A DNA stretch of 64,000 bases from Flavobacterium seoulense (GTDB lineage Bacteria > Bacteroidota > Bacteroidia > Flavobacteriales > Flavobacteriaceae), in assembly GCF_000695795.1 (NCBI RefSeq), contig NZ_JNCA01000001.1, positions 248,001 through 312,000 on the forward strand, written 5' to 3'. Below are positions 55,142 to 64,000 of the stretch, piece after piece; position 1 is the first letter of the stretch; the number at the start of each line of letters is the position of its first letter. The notes beneath the pieces were generated by a model, which did not search any database, was not told where the DNA came from, and saw nothing but the letters and a program-made list of their open reading frames with translations. The position numbers and the translations under genes are program-made.

Positions 55142-56605
55142 TTATTTGTTTTGTTTGAAATAGATATCAATTGTTACTGTTGTACCTCCATTAGTAGGAT
55201 TTGAAAATGAAATATTTCCTTTAAGTATAACTAATAATTCTAATACCAAATGCAAACCAATGCCATAGGTGCTTAGAATTAATTTTTCGGGGTCTCTGTC
55301 TTTAAATAAATTAGTATAATAATCAATAATGTCCTGACTCATTCCTGAGCCTGTATCTTTAACCCAATAGCTTATTTTTTCAGAATCAGCATGAGCTCCA
55401 ATTTCGATTATGCCTGAATTGGTGTTCTTTACAGCATTGTCTAATAGGTTGTGGATAATTATCGAAATAATTCGAATATTAATATCTGAACTAAGATTTA
55501 AATCGGTTTTGTTTATAATTTGTGTGCCATTATTGGCAGCAATATCTTCAAAAAATATTTTCTTATTTTCGATTAAATCATAAACCGAAAACATTTTTTG
55601 GTCATAGTCTTTATCCTCAATATATATCTTAGAATATTCAATTAGCGTTTTGGTGAAATCATAAAGCTGCGACGAAGACTTATAAATAGAATCAACATAT
55701 TTGATTGTTGTAGCGTCTTTAGACTTTTTAGTACTCGTAATTAAATGTTTTGCGATAAGCTGGATATACTTTAATGGACTTCGAATATCATGACTTATGG
55801 TCCCGATTATTTTTTTATGCTGAATAATTTCAGTTGATAAATCTTGTTTGGTTTTTTCTAAATCATTGATTATTGCTTCGAGTTGTTCTTTTTGTTGATT
55901 TAGTTCCTGTTTCGATTTTATTATTTTTTGCAACATAGCACTATAATAAAAACTAATGGAGCCTATGATAATAAAGGTAAAAAAGATGTTTGCCAGCAGT
56001 AAATAATTTTTTACTTCTCGTGTGCCGTCTCCTAATGATTCAGAAAAAGCATCCTGCTTAATTGATATTTCCTTGTTGATTTCGTCTAATTCTTTGAGAA
56101 TTTCAATTTTCTCGTTGTAATCAATTTCATTATTGTTTAATCTCTTTTTTACATCGACTGCTATTTGATATAATTGTTTATTTAAAACATCTCCAGATTC
56201 CCATTCTGATACAGCTTTTTTGAAAAAAGAAAAATTTCTAAAGTTTTGGAATAACCAAATCATATCATTTAAATCTTCTTCTTCATTTTGACCTTCTCTA
56301 AAACCTTGTTTTATTGTCTCAGTATCTAGTTCTTCAATCAAGGCATTTCTAGCTTCAGCATCTCCTAATGGAATAGCAAGATTTAGCTCAAAGTTTTTCC
56401 AATATTCTTCATTCGAAGTAAATAAATAATTAATCAAATTTCGGGTAGCAATATTATGTCCTTTTGAATAACGGGATTCCCCGTTTACATAAGCTCTTGT
56501 TGCTGATAAAGTTTTTATGGTGTAAAAGTTGATTACTATCAACATAGAACAAGCAGTCAGTATTACAATTAAAAAAGTGATGGTATTTGCTTTGGCTTGT
56601 TTCAA
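55142..56605 (-). CDS. Sensor histidine kinase partner of the LuxR-type regulator
   Basis: A 487-residue kinase with TM1 at about 9-28, a ~175-residue helical periplasmic sensor rich in charged residues (CHASE3-like in shape) and TM2 at about 204-224. A coiled coil (about 225-262) leads to the phosphoacceptor His in ISHDIRSP (near residue 272). ATP-binding blocks are NLLDNAVKNT, DTGSGM and YGIGLHLVLEL. It is divergent from the giant secreted protein gene across 360 bases. Confidence 0.88.
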   Translation of the reverse strand: MKQAKANTITFLIVILTACSMLIVINFYTIKTLSATRAYVNGESRYSKGHNIATRNLINYLFTSNEEYWKNFELNLAIPLGDAEARNALIEELDTETIKQGFREGQNEEEDLNDMIWLFQNFRNFSFFKKAVSEWESGDVLNKQLYQIAVDVKKRLNNNEIDYNEKIEILKELDEINKEISIKQDAFSESLGDGTREVKNYLLLANIFFTFIIIGSISFYYSAMLQKIIKSKQELNQQKEQLEAIINDLEKTKQDLSTEIIQHKKIIGTISHDIRSPLKYIQLIAKHLITSTKKSKDATTIKYVDSIYKSSSQLYDFTKTLIEYSKIYIEDKDYDQKMFSVYDLIENKKIFFEDIAANNGTQIINKTDLNLSSDINIRIISIIIHNLLDNAVKNTNSGIIEIGAHADSEKISYWVKDTGSGMSQDIIDYYTNLFKDRDPEKLILSTYGIGLHLVLELLVILKGNISFSNPTNGGTTVTIDIYFKQNK

Positions 56606-56965
56606 TTTTTTAAGTTATACTAAGTTGATATATAGGTTGATTGGTGTCTATGTAAGAAATTTTATGATTTTAGTATTAATTTTTATCAGTACTAATTATA
56701 GTCTTTTACAAATATACCAATATAATCAAAAGTTTTTTGTAAGAATACGTCAGTTTTAAAGTTGATTTTTAACTATTTTTTAGTAGTTTTTATTTTGCAC
56801 TTATGTCGTTTTATGTCTAGGCATATTATGATTTTATCCGTATTCAATGATTTAATTTTGTCAATAGATCTTTATAACTATTTAGTTTTATAATTTTTGT
56901 AGTCCTACTATTCGGACTAAATAAATCTAAATGTTGATTTAAGTCAAAATTAAATTCTTTGAATT
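56606..56965. other. Divergent promoter region of kinase and giant repeat-protein genes
   Basis: No gene is supported here. It is a very AT-rich 360-base spacer that must hold both promoters. I see no Pho box or CCCT repeat in it. Confidence 0.5.
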
Positions 56966-59900
56966 ATGAGAAAAAACTACCCAGATTTATCAAATAATCC
57001 TTTTATCGAAGCGCTGCAACTAAGAAATAAGATTAGTAAATTATTCTTCTTTCTAGGTTTGCTATTGTTGTCTTTAAATTTTTATGGGCAAAATAATGCT
57101 GAGATTCCAACTCCATTAACCACAGATAATTTTGGTAATGGTTTATCAGTATCAAAATCTACGTTTACTTCAGGTCTTGGATTGTGTATAGGATGTAATA
57201 TTAGCAATGAGGCTAATCTGATTAATACAAATTTAACTGATTATGCTACTGCTAGTTTTGGGGCTCTTAATGTAGGTTTCAACCATTCATTGAGAGTAAC
57301 TGATGCTAATAAAACTTTTGCAGCAGGAACTTTCGCTGGATTTAAAATTGGACCAAGTGGAGGATTACTTAGTTTAGAGTTACTAAATGGAGTAACAATA
57401 AGAACTTATAATGATGGCGTTTTGAGAGAAACTTTCTCAGGAGCATCTTTATTAAGCCTAAACTTGCTTTCTAGTCCAACAGAATATATTGTAGGTTTTA
57501 ATACAATTCTAACATTTGATGCTATCGAGATAGTTTTAAATGGAGGAGTGTCTTTATTGGGTTCTACTAATGTATATCATGCAGTGGTTAGAGAATATAG
57601 TGCAGGACCGGCTTTGGTATGTAATACAGCTACTAAATTAAGTTTACCAACTCATCCGGTTGGTATTAGTCATTTAAATACAGGTGTTACTGGAGTAAAT
57701 TTAGTTGGCAGTGGTGTTAGTAATGTTGAAAATGTAATCAATTCAAATGATACAGATTATGCAACAATTAATTTTGCAGTTGGACTAGGGGTTACAGGTA
57801 GTATAGCTGTAAAAGATCAGGTTACGGATTATCCTGCAGGAACTTATGCAGGTTTTGAGATAAGTAATCCTAGTATTTTAAATGTTTCGGTTTTAGGTAA
57901 TGTGGTAGTTTCTACTTATTTAAATGGAACGCAAGTAGAAAGTTTTTCTGGAAATAATTTATTAGCAGGAGTTGCTTTATTAGGAAGCAATGACCGTTTT
58001 AAAGTAGGTTTTGTTGCTACGCAAACATTTGATGAAGTAAAATTATCTATTGCTCAGCCTGTGGCTGTGAACTTAGGTGAAACCAGAGTTTATGGAGCTG
58101 TTTTACAGAGTTTTTGTGCAGGGCCAGCTTTAGTTTGTAATACACCAACAAAACTAACTGCACCTAATTATCCTGCTTTAGTTAGCTCTGGTTTTTCAGG
58201 ATTAGTTTCGTTAGGGAATGTTTCTAATGTTGAGAATGTAGTTAGTGCAAATGATAATGATTATGCTTCAATTAATTTTACTCTTGGAGCTGCTGCTACT
58301 GGAACCGTAGCTGTAAAAGAACAATTGACAGATTATCCTGCGGGAACTTACGCAGGTTTTGAAATAAGTAATCCGGGTATTTTAAATGTATCTGTTTTAG
58401 GTAATGTAGTAGTTTCTACTTATTTAAATGGAACGCCAGTAGAAAGTTTTTCAGGAAACAGTTTATTAGCCGGTGCTTCTTTATTAGGAACCAATAGCCG
58501 TTTTAAAGTAGGTTTTGTTGCTTCTCAATCATTTGATGAAGTAAGACTATCAATTAATCAGACTGTAGGGCTTTCGTTAGGAGAGACTAGAGTATATGGA
58601 GCTGTTTTACAAAGTTTTTGTGCAGGTCCAGCTTTGGTTTGTAATACACCAACAAAAATGACTGCACCTAATTATCCGGTTTTTATTAATTCTGCTAATT
58701 CAGGTTTTTCAGGTTTAGTTTCTGTAGGTAACGTTTCTAATATTGAAAATGTAATTAGTGCTGATGATAATGATTATGCATCAATTAACTTCCTTCTTTC
58801 AGCTGTTGCAACTGGAAGCGTAGCTGTAAAAGATCAGTTAGTTGATTATCCAGCGGGAACTTATGCTGGTTTTGAGATAAGTAATCCTGGTCTTCTAAAT
58901 GTATCTGTTTTGGGTAATGTAGTAGTTTCTACTTATTTAAATGGAGTACCAGTAGAGAGTTTTTCAGGAAATAATTTATTAGCGGGAGTTTCTCTATTGG
59001 GGACTAATAATCGTTTTAAAGTAGGTTTCGTTGCCACGCAACCATTTGATGAGGTAAAATTATCAATTGCTCAGCCTGTTGGTTTAAACTTAGGAGAAAC
59101 CAGAGTCTATGGGGCTGTTTTTCAAAATTTCTGTGCAGGACCTACTTTAGTTTGTAATACACCAACTAAAATGAACTCTCCTGTTTATCCTGTTTTTATT
59201 GATAATGCTAAATCAGGTTTTGAAGGTTTAGTTTCAGTAGGTAGCGTTTCTAACATTGAAAATGTAATTAGTGCAAATGATAGTGATTATGCATCGATTA
59301 ATTTTCTTGTTTCAGCTGCCGCTAGAGGTAGTATAGCTGTAAAAGATCAGGTAACAGATTATCCTGTTGGTACTTATGCAGGTTTTGAAATTGAAAATAA
59401 TAGTTTGTTAGGTATATCTGCACTAGGGAATGTTACTATAACAACTTATTTGAATGGAGCGCAGACAGAAACTTTTTCAGGAACTAATCTGGTAGCTAAT
59501 GTTTCTTTACTTCCTTCGGCAGGACGCTTCAAATTAGGTTTTGTTAGTTCACAGGCATTTGATGAAGTAAGGTTAACCGTTAATCAGACAGTAGGACTTT
59601 CTTTAGGAGAAACCAGAGTTTACGGAGCTGTTTTTCAAAGTTTTTGTGCTGGTCCAGAATTAGTGTGTAATACGCAAACACCAATGACTGCGCCAACTTA
59701 TCCCGTATATGTTAATAATATAAACTCAGGATTTAATGGAGTAGCTTGTGTATTATGTGATATTGTTGATCAGGATAATTTAGTAGATGCAGATCTAACT
59801 AATTATGCACAAGTAAATTTAGCTGTAGGCGCTTTGGCTACAGGAAGTTTATCTGTTAAAAATCAAATTACCAATTATCCTGCCGGAACTTTTGCAGGTT

Positions 59901-62900
59901 ATACTATAGAAAATCCAGCATTACTTACAGTAGATGCTTTAAATTCAGTAGTAGTAGCTACTTATTTAGATGGAGTTTTACAAGAAACAAAAACAGGAAA
60001 TGGTCCGTTAGTAGGTATTGGAACAGACTTGTTGGTTGGAACAGGGAAACAAACTCTTGGTTTTGTTGCTACAAAAGCTTTTGATGAAGTAAAAATTTCT
60101 TTTCAAAATACAGTAGGAGTAAATTTAGGTATTGTAAAAGTGTATAATGCAGTTTTTCAAAAATTATGTGATCCAATAGTTGAGTGTAATAAAAATTATG
60201 TTTGGTCAAATCCTGATTTTCCTGTTGTAATAGATACTGATCATACAGGTATTGAAGGTGTAGCTTGCGTTTCTTGTGCAGTAAAAGATACAGATAATTT
60301 ATTAACAGCCAGTCAAACAGATTTTGCTAATATTACTTTAATAGCTGGTGTCGTAGGTTCAGGATCTGTAGCTGTAAAAGATGCACGTTTTACCTATCCT
60401 AAAGGAACTTTTGCAGGTTATGTTATTCGAAATTTATCAACTTTAGCGCAAGTAAACTTATTACAATCATTAACGATAACTACTTATAATAACGGAGTTT
60501 TACAAGAATCGAGAACAGCAGGTAATTTAGTAGATTTATCACTTTTAGGAATCAACGTCTTAGGTTCTACACCTGGAGTATATAATGTAGGTTTTAAAGC
60601 AAACACCGATTTTGATGAAATAAGGCTGACGTTAAATTCAGTTGCAAGTGTTATTAACTCAATTGATATTTATGGTGCATTTGTGAACACTTTCGAAAGT
60701 GATGGAGGTACAGGAAGTGGTTTGGAATGTAATTCTTCAGCTGTCGCATTAGAAAAGGATGGAGTTTATGAAGATGCTAATTCTGATGGAATAGTAAATG
60801 TTGGAGATAGAATTAATTATACTTTTAATGTTAAGAATACAGGTTTTGAAACATTAACAAATCTTACAGTAACTGATAATAATGCTACTGTAACCGGAAC
60901 TCCAATAACTAGTTTAGCAGCTGGAGCTAATAACAATACAAATTATACAGCAACTTATAATATTACTCAGGCTGATATTGATGCCGGTGTGGTTTATAAT
61001 TTAGCAACTGTAAATGCTACAACTATTTTGGGAGTAAATATTTCAGCTACTTCTACTGATCCTACTCCATGTACTACTTGTCCAGTTAGTCCAACTTGTG
61101 CTGATTGTACAGCAACATCATTGCCTCAAACAAATGCAATTGCATTAGTTAAAAAAGCGAGTTTTACTACTCCAGTTGTTTTAGGAAGTGTTATTACTTA
61201 TACTTTTGAAGTTACAAACACAGGAAATACAACATTAACTAATGTTGTAGTAACCGATCCAATGCCAGGTTTGACATTAACAGGAAGTTCTATAGCTACA
61301 TTGGCTCCAGGAGCTACTAATGCTTCAATTAAGGGAACTTACATTGTTACTCAAGCTAATGTTAATGCTGGAAATGTAACAAATTCAGCATTAGTAACAG
61401 CTAAAGACCCAAAAAATAATGATGTTACTGATATTTCTGGTACAACATTAACAACAGACGATAATACCGTAGTTCCGGTAGATCAAAGGAATACAATAGC
61501 ATTAGTAAAAACAGGAAGTGTTTCAGGAGCTGGAGGAGTAGGTGATATCATTACCTATACTTTTGCAGTAACAAATACAGGAACTACTACTTTAACAAAC
61601 GTAGTAGTAACTGATCCAATGACTGGTTTAACTATTACAGGGAATCCAATAGCTAGTTTAGCTCCTGGTGCTACTGATATAGCAAGTATTAAAGGAACTT
61701 ATACCATTACTCAGGTAGATGTTGATGCAGGAAATGTTACAAATTCAGCATTAGTAACAGCACAAAATCCACAGGGTAATAATGTTATTGATAAATCAGG
61801 AACGACATTAGCTACTGATGATGATACAGTAACTCCAGTTGGTCAAAGATCAACCATTGCATTAGTTAAAAAAGGAATTGCATTAGGAGCTGGAGGTTTA
61901 GGAGATACAATTGATTATACTTTCGAAGTAACAAATACAGGTACTACTACTTTAACAAATGTTACAGTAACTGATCCGATGACAGGTTTAACTATCACAG
62001 GAAATCCAATAGCTACTTTAACTCCAGGAGCTACTGATAATACTAGCATTAAAGGTACTTATATAATTACCCAAGCTGATGTTGATGCAGGTAAAGTAAC
62101 GAATTCAGCTCTAGTTACGGCTACTCCTCCATTGGGATCAAATATTACTGATATTTCTGGAACTACAATTGCTACAAATGATGCTACAGAAACTCCGGTA
62201 ACTCAAAGTCCATCCATAACTTTAGTAAAAACAGCAAATACAGCAGCAGTTAGAAACTTAGGAGATGTTATTACTTATACATTTAGTGTAAGAAATACTG
62301 GAAATACAACATTAAATAATATTGTAGTTAGTGATCCAATGGTAGGATTGATGATTACTGGAAATCCAATAGCTAGTTTAGCACCAGGAGTTACAAATAA
62401 TACAAGTATTATTGGGACATATACAATTACTCAAGCTGATATTGATGCCGGAAAAGTAACTAACTCAGCATTGGTGATAGCAAAAGACCCAAAGAATAAT
62501 AATGTAACAGATACTTCAGGAACTACTGAAACAACTAATGATCCTACTGAAACACCTGTAACACAGTCTTCATCAATTGCTTTAGTGAAAACGGGAGTTT
62601 ATAATGGAGATGCAACTAAGGCAAAAGTAGGAGATACAGTTACCTATACTTTTACAGTAACTAATACAGGGACTACAACGTTGAAAAATGTTGTAATAAC
62701 AGATCCAATGATAGGATCAGGAATTACAGGAAGTCCAATAGCTGTTTTAGGAGTAGGTGTTTCGAATGCAACTATTAAAGGTGTTTACACTATTACACAG
62801 TCAGATATTGATGCAGGAGTTGTGACTAATACAGCTATTGCGTTAGGACAAGATCCACAAGGCGTAAATGTTCAGGATATTTCTGGAACAGCTATTAATA

Positions 62901-64000
62901 ATGATGATAATACAACTACAACTGTACCAAAATCTGCTTCATTGGCTTTTGTTAAAACAGGAGTTTATCAAGGAGATGCTACAAAAGCAAAAGTGGGAGA
63001 TAAGATTACTTATACATTTAGTGTAACTAATACAGGAAACGTAACTGTAAGTAATATTGTAATTAACGATGCAAAATTAGCAACAGCTAACTTAGCATTA
63101 GTTCCATCGTCTTTAGCACCGCTTGCAACAGGAACAATTACGCAAGATTATATTATTACTCAGGCAGATATTGATTTAGGCAAAGTAACCAATACTGCTG
63201 TTGCTATTGGACAAGATCCACAAGGCGTAAATGTTCAGGATACATCAGGTACGGATGTTGATAATGATACCGCTACAGAAACTATGTTACCAAAATCAGC
63301 TTCATTAGCCCTTGTTAAAACAGGAATTTATAATGGAGATGCTACAAGAGCAAAAGTTGGAGATAAGATTACTTACACATTTACTGTAACTAATACAGGG
63401 AACGTAACGGTAAGTAACATTGTAATTAATGATCCAAAATTAGAAGTTGTTAATTTATCTTTAGTTCCAGGTACACTATCGCCATTAGCAACAGAAACTA
63501 TAATACAAGAGTATATAATTACTCAGTCTGATATTGATGCAGGCAAAGTGACTAATACGGCTATTGTTACGGGTCAAGATCCACAAGGAATAAATATTCA
63601 GGATACATCAGGTACATCAGTTGATAATGATACTGCTACTGAAACTACCTTACCAAAATCTGCTTCATTGGCTTTTGTTAAAACAGGGGTTTACAATGGT
63701 GATGCAAGCAAAGCCAAAGTAGGAGATAAGATTACTTATACATTTAGTGTAACCAATACCGGAAATGCAACGGTAAGTAACATTGTAATCAATGATGCAA
63801 AATTAGGAGTTACTAATTTAGCTCTTGTGCCAAGTGCTTTAGCACCAGCTGCAGTTGGAGTGATTACAAGTGAATACACTATTACACAGTCAGATATTGA
63901 TGCAGGAGTTGTGACTAATACAGCTATTGCATTAGGACAAGATCCGCAAGGCGTAAATGTTCAGGATGTTTCTGGAACAGCAGTTGATAATGATACTAAT
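56966..64000 (+). CDS. Giant secreted repeat protein (adhesin-like), partial at the window end
   Basis: An ATG at 56966 opens a frame that stays open for 2,345 codons to the last base. The signal peptide is unusual: about 25 polar residues (MRKNYPDLSNNPFIEALQLR) precede the hydrophobic core, with cleavage near FYGQ (residue ~42). Residues ~43-1250 hold about six-seven repeats of ~170 residues, most starting near CAGPALVCNTPTK and containing DYPAGTYAGFEI, FKVGFV and LGETRVYGAV. From about residue 1260 (position 60740), ~120-residue DUF11/DUF7507-like repeats follow, with starts such as SIALVKTG, VTYTFTVTNTG and ITQADIDAG. Such proteins usually end with a T9SS domain and act in adhesion or gliding; the C-terminus lies outside. 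Confidence 0.88.
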   Translation, partial: MRKNYPDLSNNPFIEALQLRNKISKLFFFLGLLLLSLNFYGQNNAEIPTPLTTDNFGNGLSVSKSTFTSGLGLCIGCNISNEANLINTNLTDYATASFGALNVGFNHSLRVTDANKTFAAGTFAGFKIGPSGGLLSLELLNGVTIRTYNDGVLRETFSGASLLSLNLLSSPTEYIVGFNTILTFDAIEIVLNGGVSLLGSTNVYHAVVREYSAGPALVCNTATKLSLPTHPVGISHLNTGVTGVNLVGSGVSNVENVINSNDTDYATINFAVGLGVTGSIAVKDQVTDYPAGTYAGFEISNPSILNVSVLGNVVVSTYLNGTQVESFSGNNLLAGVALLGSNDRFKVGFVATQTFDEVKLSIAQPVAVNLGETRVYGAVLQSFCAGPALVCNTPTKLTAPNYPALVSSGFSGLVSLGNVSNVENVVSANDNDYASINFTLGAAATGTVAVKEQLTDYPAGTYAGFEISNPGILNVSVLGNVVVSTYLNGTPVESFSGNSLLAGASLLGTNSRFKVGFVASQSFDEVRLSINQTVGLSLGETRVYGAVLQSFCAGPALVCNTPTKMTAPNYPVFINSANSGFSGLVSVGNVSNIENVISADDNDYASINFLLSAVATGSVAVKDQLVDYPAGTYAGFEISNPGLLNVSVLGNVVVSTYLNGVPVESFSGNNLLAGVSLLGTNNRFKVGFVATQPFDEVKLSIAQPVGLNLGETRVYGAVFQNFCAGPTLVCNTPTKMNSPVYPVFIDNAKSGFEGLVSVGSVSNIENVISANDSDYASINFLVSAAARGSIAVKDQVTDYPVGTYAGFEIENNSLLGISALGNVTITTYLNGAQTETFSGTNLVANVSLLPSAGRFKLGFVSSQAFDEVRLTVNQTVGLSLGETRVYGAVFQSFCAGPELVCNTQTPMTAPTYPVYVNNINSGFNGVACVLCDIVDQDNLVDADLTNYAQVNLAVGALATGSLSVKNQITNYPAGTFAGYTIENPALLTVDALNSVVVATYLDGVLQETKTGNGPLVGIGTDLLVGTGKQTLGFVATKAFDEVKISFQNTVGVNLGIVKVYNAVFQKLCDPIVECNKNYVWSNPDFPVVIDTDHTGIEGVACVSCAVKDTDNLLTASQTDFANITLIAGVVGSGSVAVKDARFTYPKGTFAGYVIRNLSTLAQVNLLQSLTITTYNNGVLQESRTAGNLVDLSLLGINVLGSTPGVYNVGFKANTDFDEIRLTLNSVASVINSIDIYGAFVNTFESDGGTGSGLECNSSAVALEKDGVYEDANSDGIVNVGDRINYTFNVKNTGFETLTNLTVTDNNATVTGTPITSLAAGANNNTNYTATYNITQADIDAGVVYNLATVNATTILGVNISATSTDPTPCTTCPVSPTCADCTATSLPQTNAIALVKKASFTTPVVLGSVITYTFEVTNTGNTTLTNVVVTDPMPGLTLTGSSIATLAPGATNASIKGTYIVTQANVNAGNVTNSALVTAKDPKNNDVTDISGTTLTTDDNTVVPVDQRNTIALVKTGSVSGAGGVGDIITYTFAVTNTGTTTLTNVVVTDPMTGLTITGNPIASLAPGATDIASIKGTYTITQVDVDAGNVTNSALVTAQNPQGNNVIDKSGTTLATDDDTVTPVGQRSTIALVKKGIALGAGGLGDTIDYTFEVTNTGTTTLTNVTVTDPMTGLTITGNPIATLTPGATDNTSIKGTYIITQADVDAGKVTNSALVTATPPLGSNITDISGTTIATNDATETPVTQSPSITLVKTANTAAVRNLGDVITYTFSVRNTGNTTLNNIVVSDPMVGLMITGNPIASLAPGVTNNTSIIGTYTITQADIDAGKVTNSALVIAKDPKNNNVTDTSGTTETTNDPTETPVTQSSSIALVKTGVYNGDATKAKVGDTVTYTFTVTNTGTTTLKNVVITDPMIGSGITGSPIAVLGVGVSNATIKGVYTITQSDIDAGVVTNTAIALGQDPQGVNVQDISGTAINNDDNTTTTVPKSASLAFVKTGVYQGDATKAKVGDKITYTFSVTNTGNVTVSNIVINDAKLATANLALVPSSLAPLATGTITQDYIITQADIDLGKVTNTAVAIGQDPQGVNVQDTSGTDVDNDTATETMLPKSASLALVKTGIYNGDATRAKVGDKITYTFTVTNTGNVTVSNIVINDPKLEVVNLSLVPGTLSPLATETIIQEYIITQSDIDAGKVTNTAIVTGQDPQGINIQDTSGTSVDNDTATETTLPKSASLAFVKTGVYNGDASKAKVGDKITYTFSVTNTGNATVSNIVINDAKLGVTNLALVPSALAPAAVGVITSEYTITQSDIDAGVVTNTAIALGQDPQGVNVQDVSGTAVDNDTN
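57599..60170 (+). repeat. Tandem ~510-base repeats (170-residue units)
   Basis: The word TGTGCAGG and its variants recur in frame at 57599, 58115, 58619, 59132 and 59645, giving unit lengths of 516, 504, 513 and 513 bases. Units two to four are highly alike at the DNA level; the outer units have diverged. Confidence 0.8.
61135..64000 (+). repeat. Tandem ~360-base repeats (DUF11-like units)
   Basis: Starts of the type ATTGCATTAGTTAAAA recur at roughly 61138, 61495, 61855, 62215, 62573, 62936, 63299 and 63659, about 360 bases apart. The last four units carry an insert (NGDATKAKVGD) and share near-identical stretches, for example around 62793-62880 and 63885-63970. Confidence 0.8.

Noticed and set aside
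57599..64000. CRISPR array
   Set aside because: The regular repeats are in-frame protein repeats of 360-510 bases inside one open reading frame, without short identical repeats and spacers.

Overview
The window comes from a Bacteroidota genome, most likely a Flavobacterium-like bacterium. The evidence is low GC content, SusC/SusD pairs, a hybrid two-component regulator, type IX secretion (T9SS) sorting domains, lipoproteins with Bacteroidota-type signals, and promoters of the TAnnTTTG type.

Positions 1-30,051 hold a pectin/rhamnogalacturonan-I utilization locus. On the + strand it encodes two pectin methylesterases (CE8), a GH28 polygalacturonase, an alpha/beta-hydrolase esterase and a GH95 enzyme; then SusC, SusD and a surface glycan-binding lipoprotein; then PL1 pectate lyase, PL11 rhamnogalacturonan lyase, a small lipoprotein and a second GH95; then GH105 and GH43. 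A convergent hybrid sensor/AraC regulator (HTCS) closes the locus. Surface lyases and esterases would cut and deacylate pectin, SusCD would import oligomers, and periplasmic GH28/GH95/GH105/GH43 enzymes would finish them. Three transcription units start with a shared CCCT-N17-CCCT direct repeat followed by a TAnnTTTG box. A fourth copy precedes a stand-alone CE8 gene at 39.3 kb, which ties that gene to the same regulon.

Positions 30,052-39,000 are accessory DNA: a gene-free stretch rich in inverted repeats and containing a possible structured RNA element, remnants of a mobile element (DUF6943-like and a 59-residue protein), a secreted Cys-rich peptide, unknown small genes, a predicted Panacea-type antitoxin with a 676-residue membrane partner, and a four-gene cassette (252-residue conserved protein, DUF5675 protein with an L,D-transpeptidase-like HGC motif, two small overlapping membrane proteins) divergent from a small predicted DNA-binding protein. 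A tRNA 3'-end remnant near 38.85 kb marks a probable integration boundary.

Positions 39,279-56,605 look mainly like core genome: the CE8 gene, a LuxE-like acyl-protein synthetase, a bare T9SS sorting-domain protein, and a phosphate-starvation block (beta-helix lipoprotein, TonB receptor, PhoB/PhoR-like pair, OprP-like porin, PstS-PstC-PstA-PstB-PhoU). Four units in this block share a TTAACA-N5-TTAACA direct repeat 40-47 bases upstream of their start codons. A LuxR-type response regulator and a histidine kinase follow on the minus strand.

Positions 56,966-64,000 hold the 5' part of a giant secreted repeat protein (2,345 codons, open at the window end) with about 170-residue N-terminal repeats followed by about 120-residue DUF11-like repeats.
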